NCBI GenBank assembly: GCA_041741455.1
Contig: JBGSJZ010000111.1
Coordinates: 1-64,000 of the forward strand
Origin: CALESS01 sp041741455
GTDB lineage: Bacteria > Chloroflexota > Anaerolineae > Anaerolineales > Anaerolineaceae
Length of the DNA: 64,000 nt
Direction of reading: 5' to 3'
Shown piece after piece: positions 7,708 to 15,627 of the stretch. The position numbers and the translations under genes were made by a program. Positions within the stretch are counted from its first letter, which is position 1; every line of letters starts with the position of its first letter. The notes below the pieces were generated by a model, which saw nothing but the letters and a program-made list of their open reading frames with translations, had not been told where the DNA came from and did not search any database.

Positions 7708-10158
7708 ATGATGCGATTCGATCGTTTTACCGAGCGTGCCCAGGAAGCCGCTCAACGCGCCGCTGAAATCATTCAGCGCTATGGCCATAACCAGATTGAT
7801 ACCGAGCATATCCTGCTCGCCCTCATTGAGCAACCCCAGGGTGTCATCCCCCAGATTTTGGAGTTCCTCAAGGTGGACGCCAATGCCCTCTCGGAACGCC
7901 TGGATTATATCCTGCGCACCAGCCCCAAGGCCAGCATCTTTGGCGGCGGCGCCGGGCAGATCTTCATCACCCCGCGCGTTAAGCGCGTGATCGACCTGGC
8001 CAATGAAGAAGCCAGCAAGCTTAAAGATGAGTACATTTCTACCGAGCACCTCTTCCTGGCCATCCTGAGCGAGAAAAACACCCCCGCCGCCCGCTTGCTG
8101 GAAGGCGCAGGCCTGTCTCGCGACCGGGTCTTTGAAGCCATCCAACAGATGCGCGGCGGTCAACGCGTCACTGACCCGCAAGCCGAGACCCGTTACCGCA
8201 CCCTGGAAAAATACTCGCGTGACCTTACCCAACTGGCGCGCGAGGGTAAGCTCGACCCGGTCATCGGCCGGGATAATGAGATTCTGCGCGTGATGCAAAT
8301 CCTCAGCCGCCGCACCAAAAACAACCCTGTGTTGATCGGTGAGGCCGGTGTGGGTAAAACCGCCATCGTTGAAGGGTTGGCGCAGAAAATCGCCCGCAAC
8401 GATGTACCGGAAATTCTGATTGGCAAGCGCGTCATCTCACTCGACCTGGGCGCTATGATTGCTGGTTCCCGATTCCGCGGTGAATTTGAGGAGCGCCTTA
8501 AAGCATCGATTGAAGAAGTTCAACGTGCCGAAGGTGAAATCATCCTTTTCATTGACGAATTGCACACCGTCGTCGGTGCCGGGGCTGCCCAGGGTGCCAT
8601 GGATGCATCCAATATGCTCAAACCGGCCCTGGCACGTGGCGAATTGCAGTGCATCGGCGCCACCACCCTGGATGAATTCCATAAATACATCGAAAAAGAC
8701 GCTGCCCTAGAGCGACGCTTCGCCCCTGTCTATGTAGATGAGCCAAATGTGGATGACACCATCCAAATGTTACGTGGCCTCCGCGACCGCTATGAAGCCC
8801 ATCACAAGGTTCGTTTCTCAGATGAGGCCCTGGTGGCTGCAGTACGCCTTTCTGCCCGCTATGTCACCGACCGCCGTCTGCCGGACAAGGCCATCGATCT
8901 GATGGATGAAGCCGCCGCCAAGCTGCGCGTTGCCCTCTACTCCCTGCCCCCCGAGCTCAAGCAGATGAAGACGGATATCGACCGCCTGCTGGCGGACGAG
9001 GAGCAGGCCGGCGTGGAGCGCGATTACGAACGCGCCGCCCGCAAGAAGGCTGACCGCCTGCGCCTGGAAACCGAATTCAGTAATTTGCGCGATGCTTGGT
9101 CACAGGAACACGAACTGGATGAAGTCGTGGATGTTGACGACATAGCCCAGGTCATCTCCCAATGGACGGGCATCCCGCTCAACCAGATGATGGAAACTGA
9201 AGCCGAGCGCCTGCTCACCATGGAAACCCGCCTGCACGAGCGCATCATCGGCCAGGAAGAGGCCATTCACGCCATCGCGGATGCCATTCGTCGGGCTCGT
9301 AGTGGCCTGAAAGACCCGCGCCGTCCCATCGGCTCCTTTATCTTCATTGGCCCCTCCGGCGTTGGCAAAACGGAACTGGCTCGCGCCCTGGCAGACTTTA
9401 TGTTTGGCGACGAGGATTCCCTGGTCCGGCTGGACATGAGCGAATATCGCGAGCAGCACACCGTCTCCCGCCTGTTTGGCGCTCCACCTGGTTATGTTGG
9501 CTATGAGGAAGGCGGTCAACTAACCGAAGCTGTCCGCCGCCGCCCATATCGGGTGATTCTCTTTGACGAAATCGAGAAGGCCCATCCGGAAGTCTGGAAT
9601 GCACTGCTACAAATATTGGATGATGGCCGCCTGACTGATGGTCAGGGGCGGGTGGTGGATTTCCGCAACACCGTCCTGATCATGACCAGCAATATTGGCA
9701 CTGAATTTGTTCGGCAAGGCGGCACGCTTGGCTTCCTGCAAGGCTCTGCGGACAATCATGAGGAACGCACCGCCCACGACAAGATATCCAAAGCCCTTAA
9801 AGCTACCTTCCGGCCGGAATTCCTCAACCGTGTGGATGAGATCATCATCTTCTCCCCCCTCTCACTGGAACAGATGCGCGAAATTGTGGATTTGCAGATG
9901 CAGGAAGTCTGCACCCGCCTGGAAGAGCACGGATTGAAAGTGGAATTAACCGAAGCTGCCCGTGACTGGCTGGCGCAGGTTGGTTACGACCCGGCCTTTG
10001 GAGCGCGACCGCTGCGCCGCGCCCTGCAAAAATACGTGGAGAGCCCGCTGTCTGTTAGCCTGCTATCTGGAGAATATGAACAGGAAGACACTGTATTGGT
10101 GGAAGTGCAAAATGAAGCGATCACTTTCACCAAAATCACAGTAGATAAACCGGCGTAA
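7708..10158 (+). CDS. clpC: ATP-dependent Clp protease ATP-binding subunit ClpC
   Basis: An 816-residue Hsp100 unfoldase that feeds proteins into ClpP. Order of domains: double Clp_N repeat (about 1-140), AAA-1 with Walker A GEAGVGKTAIVEG near 211, a middle segment holding the UVR-like ADEEQAGVERDYERAARKK, AAA-2 with Walker A GPSGVGKTELARA near 548, and the C-terminal small domain FGARPLRRALQKYVE. The UVR-type short linker instead of the long ClpB coiled coil makes ClpC the better name. Two adjacent ATGs (7708, 7711) are possible starts after GAAAGG; an in-frame TTG at 7684 is less likely. No mcsA, mcsB or ctsR is adjacent, unlike the Firmicutes operon. A palindrome covers its promoter. Confidence 0.93.
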   Translation: MMRFDRFTERAQEAAQRAAEIIQRYGHNQIDTEHILLALIEQPQGVIPQILEFLKVDANALSERLDYILRTSPKASIFGGGAGQIFITPRVKRVIDLANEEASKLKDEYISTEHLFLAILSEKNTPAARLLEGAGLSRDRVFEAIQQMRGGQRVTDPQAETRYRTLEKYSRDLTQLAREGKLDPVIGRDNEILRVMQILSRRTKNNPVLIGEAGVGKTAIVEGLAQKIARNDVPEILIGKRVISLDLGAMIAGSRFRGEFEERLKASIEEVQRAEGEIILFIDELHTVVGAGAAQGAMDASNMLKPALARGELQCIGATTLDEFHKYIEKDAALERRFAPVYVDEPNVDDTIQMLRGLRDRYEAHHKVRFSDEALVAAVRLSARYVTDRRLPDKAIDLMDEAAAKLRVALYSLPPELKQMKTDIDRLLADEEQAGVERDYERAARKKADRLRLETEFSNLRDAWSQEHELDEVVDVDDIAQVISQWTGIPLNQMMETEAERLLTMETRLHERIIGQEEAIHAIADAIRRARSGLKDPRRPIGSFIFIGPSGVGKTELARALADFMFGDEDSLVRLDMSEYREQHTVSRLFGAPPGYVGYEEGGQLTEAVRRRPYRVILFDEIEKAHPEVWNALLQILDDGRLTDGQGRVVDFRNTVLIMTSNIGTEFVRQGGTLGFLQGSADNHEERTAHDKISKALKATFRPEFLNRVDEIIIFSPLSLEQMREIVDLQMQEVCTRLEEHGLKVELTEAARDWLAQVGYDPAFGARPLRRALQKYVESPLSVSLLSGEYEQEDTVLVEVQNEAITFTKITVDKPA

Positions 10159-10205
10159 GGGATTTTTGAACAACAATACACTTATATTATCAGGAGAAAC
10201 CAACT

Positions 10206-10724
10206 ATGAAAAAATTACTGATCCTAATGTTCATTTTCAGCTTGACGCTGGCAGCGTGTTCCAAGACACCAGCTGAAGAAACCATGGAGGGCACACCGAT
10301 CAGCGGGAGCTACCCCGAGCCAGCGCAAAATGCCACGGCACCAGCAGATAATGGCTACCCGGTTGTAGAGGAAGCTCTTGACATTTCCATTCTAGCGCCC
10401 CAAGATGGAGATGCTAATCTGACCCGGGGTGAGGTGTTTCTCGAGTCAACCCAACTGCTGACTCTTGAATCCATGCCGCTCCAGTACAAGCTAATGCTGA
10501 CGGGTTCACTGCCGACCCCCTGTCACCAGTTACGCGCCGAAGTGACTGCCCCAGATGCCAGCGGAAAGATCGTGATTTCGGTGTATTCGCTGGTCGCGCC
10601 GGATCAAATGTGCGTCCAGGTACTGCAGCCATTCGACAGCAGCCTGGATTTGGGAAGTTTTGCCAAGGGTTCCTACACGGTGGAATTGAACGGGGTCACT
10701 GTCTCTCAGTTTGATGCCCCGTAA
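10206..10724 (+). CDS. Hypothetical lipoprotein
   Basis: A 172-residue exported protein. The first 18 residues form a signal peptide with lipobox LAAC, so Cys-18 would be lipidated and the protein held on the outer face of the membrane. A low-complexity Pro/Ala/Thr linker follows to about residue 60, then a beta-rich domain with two cysteines (PTPCHQLRAEV and DQMCVQVL) that could form a disulfide. The function is not recognised. The start follows AGGAG at ideal spacing; the gene begins 47 bases after clpC and could be read from the clpC promoter. It ends in a terminator. Confidence 0.75.
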   Translation: MKKLLILMFIFSLTLAACSKTPAEETMEGTPISGSYPEPAQNATAPADNGYPVVEEALDISILAPQDGDANLTRGEVFLESTQLLTLESMPLQYKLMLTGSLPTPCHQLRAEVTAPDASGKIVISVYSLVAPDQMCVQVLQPFDSSLDLGSFAKGSYTVELNGVTVSQFDAP

Positions 10725-10750
10725 TTTCACTATTTTTACGATGATCCAAT

Positions 10751-10790
10751 GCGAAGATTGCAGCCATCCACTGCAATCTTCGCTGCTTTT
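10751..10790 (+). terminator. Rho-independent terminator after the lipoprotein gene
   Basis: A perfect 13-bp stem (10751-10763 with 10771-10783), a 7-base loop and TGCTTTT downstream. It ends transcription of clpC-lipoprotein just ahead of the next gene, whose -10 element lies seven bases further on. Confidence 0.8.
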
Positions 10791-10796
10791 CTGGTA

Positions 10797-10802
10797 TATA
10801 CT
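10797..10802 (+). promoter_or_regulatory. Candidate -10, leaderless type
   Basis: TATACT ends six bases before the ATG at 10809. The overlapping TGgTATATA reads as an extended -10. There is no Shine-Dalgarno sequence. The -35 region falls inside the upstream terminator stem and is poor. Confidence 0.4.
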
Positions 10803-10808
10803 GTAGAT

Positions 10809-12542
10809 ATGTCCGTTGATCGCACTGAAATCCTCGATCTTCTCAAAGCCATTTATCCCTTTCGCCGTCTTTCTGAGGGCGAGCTGGATCAATTGGCCAA
10901 TCATATCACTCCAGTGGAATATCCCTCCGGTCAAACCATAATCGAGATCGGAGAGGAATCGTACACGTTCTTTGTAGTTTTGGAAGGAACGATTCAACTA
11001 TCCCGCAATGTTGAAGCAGTTGAAGAACCGGTTGCCAACCTGGATGTTGGTGACCAATTTGGCTTTGAGGCGCTTCAGCCCGGCAGTCGACGTCATTTTG
11101 CTGCAAAGGCTGTCACAAAAAGCATCCTGCTAGAATTCGACGGGGCAGAATTACAGCAATTAATGCAAAGCATCCCCAGCTTGAAAGTGGGGCTGAACAT
11201 ACTGCGAGATAGTTACCTGCTTTCCTCCCGGGTTGCTTTCTCCTGGCGCAACCCCGGCGAATCGATTTATTTTATATCCCGGCGTTCCCAGCTGTTTCTC
11301 TGGTTGCGCCTGATCATCCCCATCTTGATCCTGATCGTAACCGTTCCACTGCTCATCTGGTTGATTGGTGTCTTCCCGAAAGGTCGTTCCTTCCTCGGAA
11401 TCCTGTTGGGTTTGGATGTTTTGCTCCAGGCTGGATTGTTGGTCTGGCATTACATCGATTGGTCCAACGATTACTCCATCATCACCAATCAACGGGTCCT
11501 GTACCAGGAACGGGTGATCTTAATCTACGAAAGCCGTCAGGAAGCTCCGTTGGACGCCATCCTTTCCAATCAGATTATTACTGATCTGTGGGGACGCTGG
11601 CTCGGTTTTGGTAATGTAGCTGTAAAAACGTATTCGTACACCCTCTCTTTGCCTAATCTCGACCACCCCCGTGAGGTTGTCGCCCTGCTAGACGACCAAC
11701 TGCAGCGGGTTAAGATTCAAGCCTCCCAGGTGGAACAGGAACATAAACGCCGGGTTCTGGAACAGCGCCGGGAAGCCGCTCGCAAATCCACCGGTCAGCG
11801 CTTACGCCCTCAACCACCGACCGCCCCAACCCAGGTCAAGAGTGGAACCATCCCCAATTGGTTGAGTTACTTTCTACGCATGCACATCGAAAAAGAGGAT
11901 GGAACCCTAATCTACCGCACCCATTGGTTCATCCTCCTAAAGAAAATTGCACTCCCAACCATTTTCCTTCTGTTACTCCTGGTGGTCTTGATCCTTCAGA
12001 TTGCGAATGTCTTCTCCTTCAGCCTGAGTGTGATGCTGACACTGCTGGTTTTTATGTTCCTTGTTCTCGGGCTTTGGTGGTTATATCAGTACGCAGACTG
12101 GGCGAATGATCTGTATATTATCACCGAAGACCAAATCATCGATATCTACAAGAAACCACTAGGCACGGAACAGCGCCGAACCGCCCAGATCAAGAATATC
12201 CTGAGCGTGGAATTTGAACGGATTGGTTTCATCGGTTTGATCTTCAATTTCGGCACGGTTTACATCCGCGTTGGCGAAGACGAGTTCACCTTTGATAATG
12301 TCTTCAACCCTGCCCTTGTTCAGCGAGAGGTCTTTCAACACCTGGCGGAGAAAACCCGCAAGGAGAGGATTTCCAGCCGCATGAATCAATGGAATGACAT
12401 TGCAGATTTCTTCGTAATCAATGAAGGAGTCACCGAAGATCAGGTCATCCACTTGGAACCCCTGGAAGAGGATGTCGACGAACTCTACGAGGAGCAAGTT
12501 GAACTGTACGAGGAAGATGAAGAAGGTGACGAGGAAGAATGA
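10809..12542 (+). CDS. Cyclic-nucleotide-binding-like and double bacterial PH domain membrane protein
   Basis: A 577-residue protein. Residues 5-125 resemble a cyclic nucleotide-binding beta-roll (YPSGQTIIEIGEESYTFFVVLEG), but the phosphate cassette reads FGFEAL with no canonical R-x-A, so ligand binding is doubtful. Two similar modules follow, each a pair of hydrophobic helices then a bacterial PH-like (bPH_2/YdbT-type) domain: helices near 155-210 then SNDYSIITNQRVLYQERV; helices near 380-430 then ANDLYIITEDQIIDIYKK. The linker between is basic and Pro-rich; the tail is strongly acidic. The likely place is the cytoplasmic membrane with the sensor and PH domains inside. The start is set at 10809 because the N-terminus then resembles the fold; a 20-residue extension is in frame. 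Function unknown. Confidence 0.7.
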   Translation: MSVDRTEILDLLKAIYPFRRLSEGELDQLANHITPVEYPSGQTIIEIGEESYTFFVVLEGTIQLSRNVEAVEEPVANLDVGDQFGFEALQPGSRRHFAAKAVTKSILLEFDGAELQQLMQSIPSLKVGLNILRDSYLLSSRVAFSWRNPGESIYFISRRSQLFLWLRLIIPILILIVTVPLLIWLIGVFPKGRSFLGILLGLDVLLQAGLLVWHYIDWSNDYSIITNQRVLYQERVILIYESRQEAPLDAILSNQIITDLWGRWLGFGNVAVKTYSYTLSLPNLDHPREVVALLDDQLQRVKIQASQVEQEHKRRVLEQRREAARKSTGQRLRPQPPTAPTQVKSGTIPNWLSYFLRMHIEKEDGTLIYRTHWFILLKKIALPTIFLLLLLVVLILQIANVFSFSLSVMLTLLVFMFLVLGLWWLYQYADWANDLYIITEDQIIDIYKKPLGTEQRRTAQIKNILSVEFERIGFIGLIFNFGTVYIRVGEDEFTFDNVFNPALVQREVFQHLAEKTRKERISSRMNQWNDIADFFVINEGVTEDQVIHLEPLEEDVDELYEEQVELYEEDEEGDEEE

Positions 12543-12635
12543 TGTGTATTCCTCCGCCTGTGTTACACCTTCGATTGGACAACAGCAACCTTTTCAGGGT
12601 AGAATGGGTCCAACTGAAAAAATGAGGTAAGTTGT

Positions 12636-13154
12636 ATGGCAATTCTAGATATCGTTAAAGTCCCTGCGCCTGTGTTGCGCCGCAAGGCCAACCGGATCAC
12701 TAATTTTGACAAAGATTTACATATACTGATCGACAATATGGTGGAAACCATGCGCGACGCTCCCGGTGTCGGCCTGGCAGCCCCCCAGGTTGGCATATCG
12801 CAGCGTTTGATCGTCATTGAATATGGCGAGGAGGACGAAGAGGGTGTGGAAACCGGGCCGAAAAAGCTCTTTGCTGTCATCAACCCGGAAATCGTGGCGA
12901 TCAGTGAGGAAAAGATAAATGGCATTGAAGGCTGTTTATCCGTACCGAGTCTAATTGGCGAGGTGGAGCGCCATACCCATATTATCGTCAAAGGCCAAAA
13001 CCGCCTTGGGAAACCGGTCAAGTATAAGCTTTCCGGTTGGAGAGCCCGCATCTTCCAGCACGAAATTGATCATCTGGAAGGTGTCCTCTTCACCGATCTT
13101 GCTACCCGCATCTGGAAACCCTCCCCGGAAGAAGAAGCCAATATTGTAGATTAA
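12636..13154 (+). CDS. def: Peptide deformylase
   Basis: A 172-residue metal enzyme that removes the N-terminal formyl group from new proteins. All three family motifs are present: GVGLAAPQVG (Gln-51), EGCLSVP (metal ligand Cys-100) and QHEIDH (ligands His-142 and His-146, catalytic Glu-143). A short acidic insertion (EYGEEDEEGVETG, 62-74) is typical of many bacterial forms. The start follows GAGG at 12624. A weak promoter may lie at 12575-12605 (TTGGAC, 19 bases, TAGAAT). Its stop abuts the recF start with no gap, so the two are coupled. Confidence 0.95.
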   Translation: MAILDIVKVPAPVLRRKANRITNFDKDLHILIDNMVETMRDAPGVGLAAPQVGISQRLIVIEYGEEDEEGVETGPKKLFAVINPEIVAISEEKINGIEGCLSVPSLIGEVERHTHIIVKGQNRLGKPVKYKLSGWRARIFQHEIDHLEGVLFTDLATRIWKPSPEEEANIVD

Positions 13155-14363
13155 ATGCACCTGACCCGTATCGCCCTGACTGATTTTCGCGCCTTCAGCC
13201 GCCTGGAATTGGATTTACCCGGGCGGCTATTGGTGTTAGTTGGAGATAATGCCCAAGGCAAAACCACCCTGCTAGAGGCGATTTACTATATGGCGACATT
13301 TACCTCACTCCAGGCTGGATCCGACCGTCAGTTGATCAACTTTGCAGCTGCCGAAGAGAAACAGGCTGTCGCCCGGCTGGTGGCGGTTTTTTCCAAATCT
13401 GGCAGCTCCCATCGGTTGGAAGTGCGTCTGATCCAGGAAAATGGCGGCAATGGTGGTTCCCGCCTGCGCAAGCAAATCTTGCTGGATGGTGTCACCCGCC
13501 CAGCGCATGAAGTTGTTGGTTTCTTCTCAGCGGTCATCTTTCTGCCGCAGATGACACGCATCATTGACGGTGCCCCAGACGAGCGCCGGCGTTATCTCAA
13601 CCTGGCGCTTTCACAAGCGGTTCCTGGCTATGCCAAGACACTGGCTGATTACACCCAGGTAGTAACCCAGCGCAACGCTCTGTTGAAACAACTGGGCGAG
13701 CGCGGTGGTGACCCGGACCAACTCACTTACTGGGATGAACTACTGACAGATCGCGGCGCGTTTTTAATCCTGCACCGCATCCGCGCCATCCAAGAGCTCG
13801 AGCGCCTGTCCGCCCGGATACATTCCCGCCTGACCCATTCAACGGAAGTGTTACGCCTGCTTTACCAGCCTTCGTACGATCCCAAACCTTTGGCAGAAGG
13901 TCAGTACAGCCTTAATTTGCGCTCCATTGCCCAGCATTCCAGCTTGACTATTGCAGAGATTCAACAAGGCTACCTGCAGCATTTGCGTCAACTGCGCAGC
14001 GAAGAAATCCAGCGCGGAGTAACCGTCTGCGGTCCCCATCGGGACGAATTACGGTTGCTAAGTAATGGGGTGGACCTGGGGGATTTTGGCTCGCGCGGTC
14101 AGATTCGCACCACCATGCTCTCTCTCAAACTGGCCGAACTGACCTGGATCAAAGACCGCACCGGAGAATGGCCGGTATTATTATTGGATGAGATCATGGC
14201 AGAACTGGATCTGCAGCGCCGCACCGACTTGCAGACATACCTGCTGGAAAGTAACCAGCAAGCTTTGTTGACCACCACCGACAATCACCTCTTCACCCCC
14301 GAGTTTAACCAGGCCGGCACCCTTTGGCAGGTGCACCAGGGGCAAGTTAAAACTTCTAATTAA
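13155..14363 (+). CDS. recF: DNA replication and repair protein RecF
   Basis: A 402-residue SMC-like ATPase that loads RecA at single-strand gaps with RecO and RecR. Walker A GDNAQGKTT starts at residue 30, the signature region lies around LRSEEIQRGVTVCGPHRDE, and Walker B LLLDEIMAELD is near residue 335. It is somewhat longer than the usual 360-370 residues because of an insertion in the central region. Start codon follows the def stop directly. Genetic company with def rather than dnaA-dnaN is unusual against many bacteria. It converges on rsmG with a gap of 12 bases and no visible terminator. Confidence 0.93.
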   Translation: MHLTRIALTDFRAFSRLELDLPGRLLVLVGDNAQGKTTLLEAIYYMATFTSLQAGSDRQLINFAAAEEKQAVARLVAVFSKSGSSHRLEVRLIQENGGNGGSRLRKQILLDGVTRPAHEVVGFFSAVIFLPQMTRIIDGAPDERRRYLNLALSQAVPGYAKTLADYTQVVTQRNALLKQLGERGGDPDQLTYWDELLTDRGAFLILHRIRAIQELERLSARIHSRLTHSTEVLRLLYQPSYDPKPLAEGQYSLNLRSIAQHSSLTIAEIQQGYLQHLRQLRSEEIQRGVTVCGPHRDELRLLSNGVDLGDFGSRGQIRTTMLSLKLAELTWIKDRTGEWPVLLLDEIMAELDLQRRTDLQTYLLESNQQALLTTTDNHLFTPEFNQAGTLWQVHQGQVKTSN

Positions 14364-14375
14364 TATCTATGCGCA

Positions 14376-15089
14376 TTATTTCAGCGGATTCTTGGCAGGA
14401 ATTCCAACCCGCCTTGGGTACAGGGGCGGCGTGGCTGAGACCTTATCGATGATTATCAGGTAGCGTTCATCCGCTACACCAGGCAACGTCACCTTCTCCA
14501 ACCTACGCAATCGCCCCCCCAGAATTCGGAAGGCTTTTTCAGCAGACTGGGCTTCCGCCGGTCCGCTTTCTCCCTTTTGAGCCAGCATCCCCCCACCTAT
14601 TTTCACCAATGGTAAAAGGAATTCCGCCAGTACCGGTAAACCAGCCACGGCTCGCGCCACCGCCCAATCATAGCGCTCGCGCTGAGCCGGGTTCTGCCCT
14701 AGTTCTTCCGCCCGTCCGATGACCAGTTCCACCTGCTCGAAACCTAATGTGCCTACCACGTGCCGGCAAAATTCCACCTTCTTGCCAATCGAATCCACCA
14801 GGGTCACTTGCATTGCGGGATAGAGGATCTTCAATACCAGGCCAGGAAAACCTGCACCGGTCCCAATATCGATCAAACGAGCAGGCGTCGCCGTTCCCCA
14901 TGCCCGGGTGCAGGAAATTGAATCCAGAAAATGTTTCAGCCGGATGGCCTCCAGGTCGCGAATGGCGGTTAAGTTAAACCTACTGTTCCATTCCAACAAT
15001 TCCCGTTCATATTGTTCCAGTTGTGTTAACTGCCGGGGTGTTAAAGACACCCCGAATAATTCCTGCGCGTTTTTCCTCAGTCTTTCCAT
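14376..15089 (-). CDS. rsmG: 16S rRNA (guanine-527-N7)-methyltransferase RsmG
   Basis: A 237-residue SAM-dependent methyltransferase that modifies G527 of 16S rRNA in the 530 loop. The family motif I IDIGTGAGFPGLVLKI and the preceding ELLEWNSRFNLTAIRD and LKHFLDSI segments are clear. Loss of this enzyme gives low-level streptomycin resistance in other bacteria (family knowledge). There is no ribosome binding site; a perfect TATAAT ends seven bases before the ATG, so a leaderless mRNA is inferred. It is not next to parA/parB or mnmG, its usual partners. Confidence 0.93.
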   Translation of the reverse strand: MERLRKNAQELFGVSLTPRQLTQLEQYERELLEWNSRFNLTAIRDLEAIRLKHFLDSISCTRAWGTATPARLIDIGTGAGFPGLVLKILYPAMQVTLVDSIGKKVEFCRHVVGTLGFEQVELVIGRAEELGQNPAQRERYDWAVARAVAGLPVLAEFLLPLVKIGGGMLAQKGESGPAEAQSAEKAFRILGGRLRRLEKVTLPGVADERYLIIIDKVSATPPLYPRRVGIPAKNPLK

Positions 15090-15096
15090 TTGCAGG

Positions 15097-15102
15097 ATTA
15101 TA
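15097..15102 (-). promoter_or_regulatory. -10 element of rsmG, leaderless type
   Basis: Perfect TATAAT on the minus strand, seven bases from the ATG at 15089, identical in spacing to menA. The -35 region is weak (TGCAGA). Confidence 0.5.
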
Positions 15103-15174
15103 CTCTTTCCGGGCTGGGTTTCTGCATTATTTCCTAATTTTTGCCGGAATTGATTAATTTTTTCTCACAAAACC

Positions 15175-15203
15175 TTGACGTATTCGGAGAATTAAAGTAC
15201 TAT
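15175..15203 (+). promoter_or_regulatory. Promoter of the cold-shock gene
   Basis: TTGACG (15175-15180), exactly 17 bases, TACTAT (15198-15203). The predicted start near 15210 gives a leader of about 145 bases. A 6-bp hairpin (15261-15266 with 15275-15280) lies in the leader. Confidence 0.75.
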
Positions 15204-15354
15204 ATGCACTAGTAGGATGCGAGGTAAATGTTCTTGATGGACCCTGGGGACTCAAGTCGGCTTACAGCAATCCGTGTAAGGCGATTTTTCGTTAACCACC
15301 GCTAGAACCCGCCTGCTCCTGCAATATCAATATTTTGTTTGGAGGCTTGTTACA

Positions 15355-15564
15355 ATGGCTGAGCGTTTTGTCGGAACAGTCAAATGGTTCAACGGAACCA
15401 AAGGTTTTGGTTTTCTCTCTCAGGAAAATGGCCCGGACGTCTTCGTCCACTACACTGCCATCGGTATGGAGGGGTATCGCAATTTGGAAGAAGGCCAGCG
15501 GGTTGAATTCTCGATCGAGAAGGGTCCCAAGGGCTTGCAGGCTGTCAACGTTATTATTCTCTAA
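15355..15564 (+). CDS. Cold-shock domain protein
   Basis: A 69-residue single-domain OB-fold protein of the CspA family that binds single-stranded RNA and DNA. RNP1 (KGFGFL, from residue 16) and RNP2 (VFVHY, 29-33) are intact, with the aromatic residues used for base stacking (Trp-11, Phe-12, Phe-18, Phe-20, Phe-30, His-32). Start follows GGAGG at 15340-15344. A strong promoter and an unusually long leader precede it, as for csp genes that are controlled by mRNA structure; whether this one is cold-induced cannot be told. It ends in a strong terminator and stands alone. Confidence 0.95.
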   Translation: MAERFVGTVKWFNGTKGFGFLSQENGPDVFVHYTAIGMEGYRNLEEGQRVEFSIEKGPKGLQAVNVIIL

Positions 15565-15585
15565 TAACTAGGCGCAAACCCACAC

Positions 15586-15614
15586 AACGCCCCGGAAATA
15601 CCGGGGCGTTTTTT
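15586..15614 (+). terminator. Rho-independent terminator of the cold-shock gene
   Basis: A perfect 10-bp GC-rich stem (AACGCCCCGG, 15586-15595, with 15601-15610), a 5-base loop and TTTT. There is no T-run on the minus side. Confidence 0.92.
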
Positions 15615-15627
15615 ATTCCAAAGCAGC

